Under the pieces are notes generated by a model that worked only from the letters and a program-made list of their open reading frames with translations, had not been told where the DNA came from and did not search any database. 64,000 nucleotides of DNA, taken from an uncultured Butyrivibrio sp. (GTDB lineage: Bacteria; Bacillota; Clostridia; Lachnospirales; Lachnospiraceae). The stretch lies in the NCBI RefSeq assembly GCF_947169445.1, contig NZ_CAMVPU010000002.1, positions 124,001-188,000 of the forward strand, given 5' to 3'. The translations under genes and the position numbers were made by a program. Below, piece after piece: positions 9,366-18,502 of this stretch; position 1 is the stretch's first letter; every line of letters begins with the position of its first letter.

Positions 9366-12300
9366 ATGAGCGCAGAAAAAGGGAGTAAATGGACATATAG
9401 TATAAAGAAACAGCTTAGAACTATTCTTGCAGTGCTCATCGTAGCGCCTATTATAGTGCTTGGCATTTATATGTATGTGGTTGCCAAAAATAATCTTATC
9501 CAGCAAACTCAGATTGCAATGCAGGGAAATGCTCAAGTAATAGCAAATGGACTTGAGAGTAATTGCAAAAGAGAGACCGATGTTATCAAGTTCTTTTCCT
9601 ATGAGGAAAGTCTAAGGGTAGCGCTGGAGCACGCGGCAAGTAATCCATATGCCTTGACGGAAGAACTTAACAATAATATAGAGCCGACCATATGGTACTA
9701 TCTGAGCAGTGATAATGGAATAGAGTCCATAATGCTGTACTCGGATCTCATCAGTACTGATCACATAGGAGACTTTTTGTCAGTTCCCAAAACTGACGAT
9801 GAAAAGGTATGGTATGAAGAATGCCGAAATGAGTACAGTATCATGTGGGTTACAGATTCAGAGGGCGGAGTTTACGTTATAAAGGCCCTATTGGATTCTG
9901 GATCTTCTTCAAAACTTGTTGGCATGATTGTACTTAAGGTAAGAAATGAACAGTTCTTTTCCATGGTCAATCAGGCCAGCTATCTTGATAATGGAATTAT
10001 CATAGGTAACAGTGAAAGAGGGCTTATATTACATAAGGCTATAGAAAATAAGGAGCTTGATTCGGAAATAGCTCAGGTTGCCTTTAGTGACCAGCTTGAT
10101 ACTGTTAATGGTGACTTTGTTACAACAAAGAAATACTTTCTTGCTTCTTCTAAACGTATAGAAAATGGATGGAATCTGTACTTCTATGTGGATAGAAGTG
10201 AAATAACCGCAGATGTAGTTTCATTGTTAGTATCTAATTCCATCATAGCAATCATATTGTTTATTCTGTCATACATTGTTGCTTCTCTTTATGCTAACCG
10301 GCTGAGCCTTAGAATCAAGAGCCTTAATGATATGTCGGCTCAGATTCAGCAGGGTAATTTTAATGTGACAAATAATGACAAATATAATGATGAAATCGGA
10401 GCTCTTTCTGAGGCCATGGTGGGAATGGCCGGACAGCTAAATGAAATGGTTCAGGAGATCAACAGGCGCAGCGAGCAGGATCTTCATATGAAAGATAACG
10501 ATATTCACTACAGAGAATGGCTCTTTGACTTTGTTGTTGAAAAAAATAACGACATTCTGGTGGTGCTTGATAATGATACCTATACGCCAAGCTTTATTAC
10601 TTCAAATATTGAGGAAGTTCTTGGAATTCCTTTACAGGAGGTTAAAGAGGATATCAGGAAGCTTGAAGAAGCCCATATTAAATCAGGAGAAGACATTCCT
10701 ACTATTGAAAAGGCGCTGGAATATTGCAGACAGAAGGGTGAAGCTGCTGTAATAGATGAGCTTAAGTTCACGAATATTAAGACCGGCGATAACATGTATT
10801 ACCGTGGTGTAATGGTATGTACCATAGATGATGGCGGAAAACGTACTGCCATAGCGCTTTATGACAGAACCCAGGAGATAAAGAGAAATCATCAGCTTCA
10901 GGAGGCTCTTAATGCGGCTGAGACTGCCAATAAGGCTAAGACTAGCTTCTTGGCGAACATGTCTCATGATTTCAGGACGCCGATGAATGCGATAACAGGT
11001 TTCAATCTACTTATTGATAAGCATGCAGAGGAACCTGACAAGGTAAAAGAGTATACACACAAGATAAGTCTTGCTTCACACAATCTTTTGTCACTTCTTA
11101 ATGATGTACTTGATATGAGTAAGATTGAAAGCGGCAAGACAACGCTTGATATAAAGGAAATGGCGATAGGTCTTTTGCTGGAGGAAATTAATTCAGTAAT
11201 AAGCTTCCAGGCAAAGGCCAAGAATCAGGAATATATACTGACCGTTGGAGAAATGGAACATGAGATTTTCATGGGCGATAAGCAGAGAATTAATGAAATA
11301 CTCATGAATATCCTTGGAAATGCGGTTAAGTATACGCCGGAAGGCGGAAAGATTGAGTTTAATATAAGTGAATCATCATCTTCTTCAGAAGGATTCCAGA
11401 ATGTTACCTTTGTAGTAAAGGACAACGGAATCGGAATGAAGCCTGAGTATAAGGATAAGATATTTGATGCATTCTCAAGAGAAGAGAAGGGTGCCACCAA
11501 GACTATTCAGGGAACCGGACTGGGAATGGCAATTACCAAGAGTCTCGTAGAACTTATGGGAGGTACAATAAGAGTTGAGTCTGAGGAAGGAAAGGGAAGT
11601 ACCTTCATAGTTAACCTTAGACTTAAGGCTGTGGAATCAGGAGACGTAGACTTCTGGAAGGCGCATGGTATAAATTCGATGCTGGTAGTAAATGGCGATA
11701 TGGAGGAGGACGCCAAGCACAGGGTTGGCTATGCTAATGAAACAATCAGTGCAGACTGTGCATATAACGGACTGGATGCTATCAAGATGGTCAACGAGAT
11801 GCTTTCAGAAAATAAACATTATGATCTTATCCTGATTGATGAAACCATAGATGACATCTCTGTTCCGGATCTTATCAAGGAAATAAGAGGAAAAGATGGA
11901 CGAAATAATAGCCTCATTATAGCTGTAACCGAGAACTATGAGCAGAATGCAGATAAGATCAAGGAAGCAGGCGGTAATGAAGTTATCCAAAAGCCTGTTT
12001 TCGTGGTTAATCTTAAGCAGGCGATTGAAGAGATAACACAGAGGAGCCAGGTAGTAGAAGAAGTCAAGAATCCTCTTGAGGGTATGAAATTCCTGGCAGC
12101 TGAAGATAATGATATCAATGCTGATATTCTTATAGAACTTATGGATATGGAGGGCGCTACTGTAACAAGAGGCTGCAATGGACAGGAAGTTGTCGAAATG
12201 TTCAAGAATGCTCAAGAGGGTGATTATGACATGATCCTTATGGACATTCAGATGCCTGTAATGAACGGTTACGAGGCGGCAGCAGCCATAAGAGCCCTTG

Positions 12301-12461
12301 GAACGGACTGGTCTCAGCGAATCCCTATTATCGCTATGACAGCAAATGCGTATGCAGACGATGTCCAACAGGCGTTTGATGCAGGAATGAACGCACATGT
12401 TACCAAACCAATTGATATCAGGATAGTTGAAAAGACTATTTTAGAGTTTAAAGAAAACTAG
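9366..12461 (+). CDS. Hybrid sensor histidine kinase with two receiver domains
   Basis: This membrane kinase is built as TM1 (about 19-40), an extracytoplasmic sensor of about 240 residues, TM2 (about 284-308), HAMP, a PAS-like region (about 390-505), HisKA with phospho-His H534 in NMSHDFRTP, HATPase_c (NILGNAVKYTPEGG near 648, DNGIGM near 686, GTGLGM near 716), REC1 and REC2. REC2 (about 907-1028) is canonical, with D960 in LMDIQMPVMNGYE and the TAN and K-P switch residues. REC1 is degenerate: the acidic pair is replaced by VVNGD, although D825 and the K-P motif remain. No DNA-binding output is fused, so the response partner must be elsewhere. ATG 9366 follows AGAGG; an upstream GTG at 9345 has no such site. 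Pairing with the preceding binding lipoprotein suggests extracellular ligand sensing. Confidence 0.93.
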   Translation: MSAEKGSKWTYSIKKQLRTILAVLIVAPIIVLGIYMYVVAKNNLIQQTQIAMQGNAQVIANGLESNCKRETDVIKFFSYEESLRVALEHAASNPYALTEELNNNIEPTIWYYLSSDNGIESIMLYSDLISTDHIGDFLSVPKTDDEKVWYEECRNEYSIMWVTDSEGGVYVIKALLDSGSSSKLVGMIVLKVRNEQFFSMVNQASYLDNGIIIGNSERGLILHKAIENKELDSEIAQVAFSDQLDTVNGDFVTTKKYFLASSKRIENGWNLYFYVDRSEITADVVSLLVSNSIIAIILFILSYIVASLYANRLSLRIKSLNDMSAQIQQGNFNVTNNDKYNDEIGALSEAMVGMAGQLNEMVQEINRRSEQDLHMKDNDIHYREWLFDFVVEKNNDILVVLDNDTYTPSFITSNIEEVLGIPLQEVKEDIRKLEEAHIKSGEDIPTIEKALEYCRQKGEAAVIDELKFTNIKTGDNMYYRGVMVCTIDDGGKRTAIALYDRTQEIKRNHQLQEALNAAETANKAKTSFLANMSHDFRTPMNAITGFNLLIDKHAEEPDKVKEYTHKISLASHNLLSLLNDVLDMSKIESGKTTLDIKEMAIGLLLEEINSVISFQAKAKNQEYILTVGEMEHEIFMGDKQRINEILMNILGNAVKYTPEGGKIEFNISESSSSSEGFQNVTFVVKDNGIGMKPEYKDKIFDAFSREEKGATKTIQGTGLGMAITKSLVELMGGTIRVESEEGKGSTFIVNLRLKAVESGDVDFWKAHGINSMLVVNGDMEEDAKHRVGYANETISADCAYNGLDAIKMVNEMLSENKHYDLILIDETIDDISVPDLIKEIRGKDGRNNSLIIAVTENYEQNADKIKEAGGNEVIQKPVFVVNLKQAIEEITQRSQVVEEVKNPLEGMKFLAAEDNDINADILIELMDMEGATVTRGCNGQEVVEMFKNAQEGDYDMILMDIQMPVMNGYEAAAAIRALGTDWSQRIPIIAMTANAYADDVQQAFDAGMNAHVTKPIDIRIVEKTILEFKEN

Positions 12462-12483
12462 GAAAAAGATTGGAGGAAGAATC

Positions 12484-13680
12484 GTGAACGGAACGAAGAA
12501 GATAACGGAAGGAATATATTGGATTGGTGGAAGTGATAGAAGGTTGGAGAGATTTGAAAATCTTTTCCCGATACCGGAAGGTGTTTCCTACAACAGCTAT
12601 TTTATTGATGATGAGAAGACTGCGATTTTTGACACCGCAGATATCAGTGTATCAGATCAGTTCATGGAAAATGTAATGGCTTGCCTTGATGGGAAAAAGT
12701 TAGACTACCTCGTAGTCCTGCACATGGAACCAGATCATTGCTCTCTTATTAGCGCCCTTGTGGGAGTCTTCCCGGATGTTACTGTGGTTGGAAATGCCAA
12801 GACTTTTACCATAATGGAACAGTTTTTCCCTGAGGCAAAAGGCTTTAATAAGCTTGAAGTAAAGGAAGGAGATACTCTTTCTACAGGAGCACACAATTTC
12901 AAGTTTATTACTGCGCCGATGGTTCACTGGCCTGAGGTGCTGATGGCTTATGACGAGAAGACGAAAGCTCTTTTTAGCGCAGATGCATTTGGAACCTTCG
13001 GGGCTCTTGATGGAAGAATTTTTGCAGATGAATATGACTATGAAAAGGACTTCCTTGATTCATCAAGACGCTATTATGCTAATATTGTCGGAAAATACGG
13101 GATGCAGGTGCAGGCAGTTCTTAAAAAGGCAGCAGGTCTTGATATTCAGATGCTGTTGTCCCTTCATGGACCGGTTTGGAGAAAGGATATTGCATGGCTT
13201 TTGGAGAAATATCAAAAGTGGAGCACCTATGAACCGGAGACAGATGACGTACTTCTTGTATATGGAAGTCTTTATGGACATACCAAGAGTGCTGCTGATG
13301 CCGTTGCATCAATGCTTTGCGAAAAGTCAGATAAAAAGGTAAAGGTATGCGATGTTTCGGGAACCGATGTTTCTTATCTTATCGGTGAGGTATGGCGCTG
13401 CAAAAAGATAGTTCTTATGTGCCCTACCTACAATAATGGTATTTATCCTCCAATGGAGAGCTTCCTGCACGATATGGCTGCGCTTGGGGTACAGAACAGG
13501 ATTTTTGCTCTGGCACAGAATGGAACCTGGGCTCCTGTAACTGTAAAACTTATGACAGAGAAGCTTTCTTTACTTAAAAACGTGACAATTATCGAAGAGA
13601 GTCTTACAATAAAAAGTGCAGTTCATAAAACTGATACAGAAAGCCTTGAGATATTTGCTGATGCAATTGCCAGGGCTTAA
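12484..13680 (+). CDS. fprA: A-type flavodiiron protein (FprA)
   Basis: This flavoprotein reduces O2 to water or NO to N2O and is a standard oxygen or NO defence enzyme of anaerobes. The N-terminal metallo-beta-lactamase-like domain keeps every diiron ligand: H80, E82, D84 and H85 in LHMEPDH, H148 in MVHWPE, D167 in FSADAFG, and H228 in SLHGPV. The C-terminal flavodoxin domain begins near residue 254 (VYGSLYGHTKSAADAVA) and binds FMN. The length of 398 residues is typical of class A, without a fused rubredoxin. The start is GTG, with GGAGG at 12472-12476. Confidence 0.94.
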   Translation: MNGTKKITEGIYWIGGSDRRLERFENLFPIPEGVSYNSYFIDDEKTAIFDTADISVSDQFMENVMACLDGKKLDYLVVLHMEPDHCSLISALVGVFPDVTVVGNAKTFTIMEQFFPEAKGFNKLEVKEGDTLSTGAHNFKFITAPMVHWPEVLMAYDEKTKALFSADAFGTFGALDGRIFADEYDYEKDFLDSSRRYYANIVGKYGMQVQAVLKKAAGLDIQMLLSLHGPVWRKDIAWLLEKYQKWSTYEPETDDVLLVYGSLYGHTKSAADAVASMLCEKSDKKVKVCDVSGTDVSYLIGEVWRCKKIVLMCPTYNNGIYPPMESFLHDMAALGVQNRIFALAQNGTWAPVTVKLMTEKLSLLKNVTIIEESLTIKSAVHKTDTESLEIFADAIARA

Positions 13681-13706
13681 GTCCTTATGAGTTTTGGAGG
13701 TAAAGT

Positions 13707-15368
13707 GTGAAAAAGAAGATTAGTTTAATGAAAAAAGTGATGGTAGCTGTCTCTACGGCTGCTGCTGTCTTGTGCGGAGCACATCTTGCCGGGGCTGTTT
13801 CCGGTAATGCAGGAACAGTTGCATTGGCAGAAGGAAGGGCTGTTACAATTGACAGCTGTCTCATACAGGGAAAAGAAATAGTTGTAAATGTATCCTGTAA
13901 GAGCGTTCCTGGTTCTGATGACGGAAAATTTTATCTTTATGCTGATGAAGTTTACGAAGATGGTACTGTTGGAACTGTAGTAGCTTCCACAGAAAGTGGA
14001 AAGTCAGCTACATTTACATTCCCACTTAATTACAATTCAAGCGAGTCAAATCTTTCCAAGAAGTTTTTAGTGGCTGTAAAGAAAGGCGGCTCAATGAATC
14101 AGGTGAGTGATGAGCATTATATCACCAATCCTGAGAGCAATGCTTATCAGACCGCTGCCAGAAACGATCACGGAATAAAGGGTATTCTCCCAAATGATGC
14201 AGAGGCAAGTACATTCAAGGATCTTGGTGTTGCGCAGATGGTTTATAACCTCTACATGAGCGATATTGTCTGCGATGCGACTACTCCTGGTGCAATCCTC
14301 TTTAATTATGATGGTGTGGATTATTATTTCAGCCCAACAGGCATTGCCCAGTACGATGCTTTCGTTCAGTGGTGTGACATCAGTGGATTCCAGCTTACAA
14401 TGACAATTCTTAATAACAAGACAGATAATCCTGCTGCTGCTGATCTTATTCACCCTCTTTCAAGAGATGCTCACGTATGTCCCGGCTATGCCATGAATAC
14501 TAAGGAAGAGGGCGGAACCAAGCACCTTAAGGCAATAGCTGCTTTCCTTGCCATGAGATATTCAAGTGGTGCATATGGCACAGTTGATAACTGGGTAATC
14601 GGAAACGAAGTAAATGCAAGAACAGAATGGTATTACATGAGCTCTGATAACCTTGAGCTTAATGTAAATGAATATGTTAAGGCTTTCCGTATCTTCTACA
14701 ACGAGATTAAGGCAGTTAACGCCAATGCTATCATTTACAATTCAATAGACCAGGAATGGCAGAGAAAATCCAATCCGGGCTGCTCTTTGTCCAAGGACTT
14801 CCTTGACAGATTTAACTACTACATGCTGAGAGAAGGTAATGTGGACTGGGGACTTTCATTCCATCCATATAATGCACCTTTGTATGATCCATATACATGG
14901 AAGCAGCAGGCTATTTACGTAACAAATAAGATTACTACTCCATATATTACAATGGAGAATATTTATCTTTTGACTGATTATATGTGCCAGTCCAAGTTCC
15001 TGAACCAGTATGGACAGGTAAGAAACATTTCTCTTTCAGAAATTGGATTTACATCTGATTATGGTGATGACTATCAGGCAGCATCAGTAGCATATGCATA
15101 TACAATGGCTGCCAATAATCCATATATCAAGAGTTTTATCCTCTTTAGAGAGACCGATGATGCTCACGAGATGGAAAGCCATATCGCACAGGGCTTAAAG
15201 AGACTTGACGGCACCAAGAAGCCTGCGTATGATTACTACAAGGCTATGGGAACTGCTGAGCAGGAGACCTATAAGTCCAAGGCATCTGCTATAATTGGTG
15301 CAGATATTAATTCTTTGGTGGCGAATAGAACATTCCTCTCCAGAAACGGTTGGAATTTAAATGATTAA
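13707..15368 (+). CDS. Secreted DUF5722 protein, clan-A glycosidase-like
   Basis: The product has a signal peptide (basic start, hydrophobic 10-30, likely cleavage near ALA-EG at 41) and resembles the DUF5722 family. A short N-terminal beta region (45-145) precedes a TIM-barrel-like domain. Two acidic motifs fit clan GH-A: NWVIGNE with N300-E301 as acid/base, and SLSEIGF with E445 as nucleophile. The motifs are seen in the sequence, but catalytic activity is an inference. GTG 13707 follows GGAGG at 13696-13700. The stop overlaps the AAA ATPase start by 8 bases, so the two are translationally coupled even though one is exported and the other is cytoplasmic. Confidence 0.8.
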   Translation: MKKKISLMKKVMVAVSTAAAVLCGAHLAGAVSGNAGTVALAEGRAVTIDSCLIQGKEIVVNVSCKSVPGSDDGKFYLYADEVYEDGTVGTVVASTESGKSATFTFPLNYNSSESNLSKKFLVAVKKGGSMNQVSDEHYITNPESNAYQTAARNDHGIKGILPNDAEASTFKDLGVAQMVYNLYMSDIVCDATTPGAILFNYDGVDYYFSPTGIAQYDAFVQWCDISGFQLTMTILNNKTDNPAAADLIHPLSRDAHVCPGYAMNTKEEGGTKHLKAIAAFLAMRYSSGAYGTVDNWVIGNEVNARTEWYYMSSDNLELNVNEYVKAFRIFYNEIKAVNANAIIYNSIDQEWQRKSNPGCSLSKDFLDRFNYYMLREGNVDWGLSFHPYNAPLYDPYTWKQQAIYVTNKITTPYITMENIYLLTDYMCQSKFLNQYGQVRNISLSEIGFTSDYGDDYQAASVAYAYTMAANNPYIKSFILFRETDDAHEMESHIAQGLKRLDGTKKPAYDYYKAMGTAEQETYKSKASAIIGADINSLVANRTFLSRNGWNLND

Positions 15369-16551
15369 TTCAAGAGAAAAAGAACTGGAAACACTTAACA
15401 GGATTACAAGCATGCAGAAAGATCTGCTTGGAAATCTCTATGGTGATTTCTTTTCACAGACAAGCAGTACATTGAATAAAACGGATAACGTTGTAAAGCC
15501 TGAAGTGAAGCCAAATACTCCAGGCAGCGTTGTAACAACTTCGGCTGATGATGCTATAAAAAATGCAAATGTTGCACTTGATGAGGCTAAAAACCTTATT
15601 GCTGCTGATTCCAATATCAGTAGTCCCAAGGAAGAAGAACCCAAGGAGCCTGAAGAGGATCCTATGGAGTCCCTCGATAAACTGATCGGTCTATCTACGA
15701 TCAAGGATGATGTAAAAGAACTGGCTGCATTTGTTAAGGTGCAGAAGGCAAGGAAGGATCAGGGACTTAAGGCTGTTCCTGTTTCCCTTCATCTTGTTTT
15801 TACAGGAAATCCAGGAACCGGAAAGACTACAGTTGCCAGAATAATAGCCAGAATTTATAAGCAGATAGGTGTTCTCTCTAAGGGCCAGCTGGTTGAAGTA
15901 GACAGATCAGGACTTGTAGCAGGTTATGTTGGTCAGACAGCTATTAAGACTCAGGAACAGATCAAAAAGGCCATGGGCGGTGTTTTGTTCATTGATGAGG
16001 CTTACGCTCTTTCACAGAAAGATGATGCTTTCGGACAGGAAGCAATCGATACTATCCTCAAGGCTATGGAGGATAACAGAGATGATTTTGTAGTGATCGT
16101 AGCAGGATATACAGCTCCTATGAAGAAATTCATTGAGAGTAACCCGGGACTTAAGTCCAGATTCAACAAGTATATTGATTTCCCGGATTATAATATTGAT
16201 GAACTTGAAGAAATCTTCTACATGAACTGTGACAAGTACGACTACAAAGTCGATGAAGATGTTAAGCATCAGGTCAGAGCGCTCATAACTGCCAAGAAGA
16301 TTGAGAACATCGATAACTTTGCCAATGCCAGAGAAGTACGAAATCTCTTCGAGGAGATCATTACTAATCAGGCTAGAAGAATTTCCGGAATAGAGGATCC
16401 TTCTGAGGAAGATATGATGACAATCCTTAGAGAGGATTTGGAAGATTTATCTGTTTTGGCAGGAAATGATACGGCAGAAAAAGCGTCTGCTGAGGATGCT
16501 ACTTCTGAAAACGAAGAGTCTGCTTCTTCTGAAAATGCCATGAATGATTGA
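15361..16551 (+). CDS. CbbX/SpoVK-like AAA ATPase
   Basis: This is a single-ring AAA protein of the CbbX/CfxQ/SpoVK group. The first 100 residues are low complexity, rich in S, T, P and E. The AAA module follows, with Walker A GNPGTGKT at 149-156, the pore-loop region SGLVAGYVGQTA near 183-194, Walker B LFIDEAY at 209-215, and an arginine-finger region GLKSRFNKYIDFPDY. The C-terminus is again acidic and Ser/Ala rich. It overlaps the upstream DUF5722 gene and has no clear ribosome binding site of its own. Relatives remodel protein complexes; the client here is unknown. Confidence 0.88.
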   Translation: MINSREKELETLNRITSMQKDLLGNLYGDFFSQTSSTLNKTDNVVKPEVKPNTPGSVVTTSADDAIKNANVALDEAKNLIAADSNISSPKEEEPKEPEEDPMESLDKLIGLSTIKDDVKELAAFVKVQKARKDQGLKAVPVSLHLVFTGNPGTGKTTVARIIARIYKQIGVLSKGQLVEVDRSGLVAGYVGQTAIKTQEQIKKAMGGVLFIDEAYALSQKDDAFGQEAIDTILKAMEDNRDDFVVIVAGYTAPMKKFIESNPGLKSRFNKYIDFPDYNIDELEEIFYMNCDKYDYKVDEDVKHQVRALITAKKIENIDNFANAREVRNLFEEIITNQARRISGIEDPSEEDMMTILREDLEDLSVLAGNDTAEKASAEDATSENEESASSENAMND

Positions 16552-16586
16552 CATTTTCGCTAGAAAATAATACAATCTTTAATGTT

Positions 16587-16616
16587 GCTGATGCATGAAA
16601 CATGCATCAGCAGCTT
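16587..16616 (+). terminator. Hairpin after the AAA ATPase gene
   Basis: A perfect 11-bp stem (GCTGATGCATG / CATGCATCAGC) with an AAA loop is followed by a short AGCTTT tail. It lies between the AAA ATPase stop and tRNA-Pro and probably ends the long operon. Confidence 0.55.
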
Positions 16617-16635
16617 TATCTACATTATTTTAATT

Positions 16636-16709
16636 CGAGGCGTGGCTCAGTTTGGTAGAGCGCTGCGTTCGGGACGCAGAGGTCGCAAGTTCGAATCTTG
16701 TCGCCTCGA
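16636..16709 (+). tRNA. tRNA-Pro(CGG)
   Basis: A full cloverleaf can be drawn. The acceptor stem is CGAGGCG/CGCCTCG with discriminator A at 16709. The D arm closes with GCTC/GAGC, the anticodon stem is CTGCG/CGCAG with loop TTCGGGA (anticodon CGG), and the T arm has TTCGAAT. CCA is not encoded. Confidence 0.97.
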
Positions 16710-16722
16710 CTTAGATTTTATC

Positions 16723-16756
16723 AGGGTTTGCAGTTTTGCAAACCCTCATTTTTTAC
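16723..16756 (+). terminator. Terminator of tRNA-Pro
   Basis: AGGGTTTGC pairs with GCAAACCCT, followed by CATTTTTTA. It lies 14 bases after the mature tRNA end. Confidence 0.8.
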
Positions 16757-17026
16757 CCCGAAATCTAACTTCAATCTAACTCACTCCGTTTATTCATAGT
16801 ATTATTGATGAAATCTGTGCAAGTATAGCAGGAAGGCTAAGTTTTAATATTAGAGACGCTTCCTGTCTAGTTGTTAGTTTTTCGCCTTTTAGACGCGTCT
16901 CTGATTTTATCATATATTATGAAATTCTCTACAAAATATTAAATAAATATAAATGGCATGCATAATATTGAATTGTTTAAAACAGCTTGCTATTCTGAAC
17001 TTATCAGCTTTATGAGGAGGTAACAT
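16757..17026. other. Intergenic region with an inverted repeat
   Basis: No gene is seen in this 270-base gap. It contains an 8-bp inverted repeat, AGAGACGC at 16852-16859 and GCGTCTCT at 16895-16902, separated by 35 bases. An AT-rich stretch before 17027 probably holds the promoter of the binding-protein gene, but no convincing -35/-10 pair stands out. Confidence 0.4.
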
Positions 17027-18490
17027 ATGCATAAAAAAATTCAGGCTATTTTATTTGCTGCATTGTTAGTTCTCGGATCAATCACCGGATGTGGAGTAAA
17101 AGACAATAGTGCTCCTGTTGCGTCTGATGAAGAAGTTTCCGAGGATGGTGCTCTTCCTTCCGGTGATGTCAGCCTTCGTGTCTGGGGCGCCGAGGAAGAT
17201 GCAGAACTGGTTAACAGTATTATTAGTAGTTTCATGTCAAAATATCAGGGGCAGGCGAATTTTAAGATCACCTTTGAGCCCCATAGTGAAGCAAACTGTA
17301 AAGACGACGTTTTAAGTGATGTATTAAATGCTCCCGATGTCTTTACTTTTGCTGATGATCAGCTGATGGCACTCGTTGCTTCCGGCGTTCTTAAAAAGGT
17401 AAGCAATGATTCTGAAATCTCAAGTCGTAATCTTGGAGCCGCAAGTGATGCTGCTTCTGTAAATGGCACGCTTTACGCATACCCTCTCACCGCAGACAAC
17501 GGATATTTCCTATTTTACAATCAAAAATACTTAAGTGAAGAGGATGTCCAGACCATGGATGGGCTTCTTGCTGCAGCATCAAAATGCGGTAAGCAGGTAT
17601 TCATGGAGATGACCTCCGGATGGTATATGTATTCATTCTTTGGAAATACAGATATGGAAATTGGACTAAATGATGATGGCATCTCTACCTTCTGTAACTG
17701 GAATGCAAAATACACAAACATTAAAGGTGTCGATGTTGCTGAAGCAATGCTGAAAATCGGTACAAATCCTGCCTTTTCGACAACCAGTAATGATGGTTTT
17801 GTTGCAGGTGCAGCCGATGGTACTTTCGTTGCGGGTGTCAGCGGTATCTGGGATGAGAATGGAATAAAGGAGGCTTGGGGCGATGATTACGCTGCTGTCA
17901 AGCTCCCGACTTATACTGTTGCAGGCCAGCAGCTCCAGATGTCCAGCTATGCAGGCTATAAGCTGGTAGGAGTTAACTCCTACTCTCCAAACGCTGCATG
18001 GGCAGCTGTTTTCGCAGATTGGATGACTAATGAGGAAAACCAGACACTCAGATTTACAATGAGAGGTCAGGGGCCTTCAAATACGAATGCTGCAGGTTCA
18101 GGCGATATTGCACAATCCAAAGCACTTAAGGCACTACAGCAGCAGGCTGAATTTTCAAGTCTGCAACGTGTTGGTGGAACCTATTGGGATGCCGCAACCA
18201 CATTTGGAACTGCCATGGCAGAAGGTAATCCCTCCGGCAAAAGCCTTCAGGCGCTTCTAAACGAGATGGTAACCGGTATTACAGGAGAAGAAACCACTGG
18301 TGATCCGGAAGGTGCAGAAGTTGTTGAAGAAGCTGCTGAAGAAGTAGTTGATGAAGCTACGGAAGAGACCTCTGAGGAAGCTGTTGAAGAAATGACTGAA
18401 GAGGCTGCTGAAGAGGTAGTTGATGAAGCTACGGAAGATGCTACTGAAGAATCCACTACCACAGATGCTGACGCATCTGCTTCAAACTAA
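17027..18490 (+). CDS. Extracellular solute-binding lipoprotein with acidic repeat tail
   Basis: This is a family 1 binding protein. The lipobox is ITGC near residue 22 and the core resembles maltose-type binding proteins (LRVWGAEEDAELVNSII at about 49, LYAYPLTADNGYFLFYN near 149). After the fold ends near residue 415 there is an unusual tail of about 70 residues made almost only of E, A, V, T, D and S, with two copies of EEAAEEVVDEATE. ATG 17027 follows GAGGAGG. No transporter genes are adjacent. A methyl-accepting chemotaxis protein starts 12 bases downstream, so this protein may act as the ligand-binding partner of that chemoreceptor. The ligand is unknown. Confidence 0.85.
   Translation: MHKKIQAILFAALLVLGSITGCGVKDNSAPVASDEEVSEDGALPSGDVSLRVWGAEEDAELVNSIISSFMSKYQGQANFKITFEPHSEANCKDDVLSDVLNAPDVFTFADDQLMALVASGVLKKVSNDSEISSRNLGAASDAASVNGTLYAYPLTADNGYFLFYNQKYLSEEDVQTMDGLLAAASKCGKQVFMEMTSGWYMYSFFGNTDMEIGLNDDGISTFCNWNAKYTNIKGVDVAEAMLKIGTNPAFSTTSNDGFVAGAADGTFVAGVSGIWDENGIKEAWGDDYAAVKLPTYTVAGQQLQMSSYAGYKLVGVNSYSPNAAWAAVFADWMTNEENQTLRFTMRGQGPSNTNAAGSGDIAQSKALKALQQQAEFSSLQRVGGTYWDAATTFGTAMAEGNPSGKSLQALLNEMVTGITGEETTGDPEGAEVVEEAAEEVVDEATEETSEEAVEEMTEEAAEEVVDEATEDATEESTTTDADASASN
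18329..18440 (+). repeat. 72-base direct repeat in the acidic tail
   Basis: The segment beginning GAAGCTGCTGAAGA at 18329 is repeated from 18401 with only a few changes over roughly 38 bases. The offset of exactly 72 bases keeps the reading frame (24 codons), so the repeat lengthens the tail without breaking the gene. Confidence 0.75.
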
Positions 18491-18502
18491 GGAGGTGGGA
18501 TT

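Noticed and set aside
11805..12398. Minus-strand frame of 197 codons under the hybrid kinase
   Set aside because: It overlaps the canonical receiver domain on the other strand and shows no family resemblance or translation signal.
16636..17026. Integration site at tRNA-Pro
   Set aside because: No second copy of the tRNA-Pro 3' end was noticed and no integrase or mobile genes follow; the inverted repeat at 16852 alone is weak.
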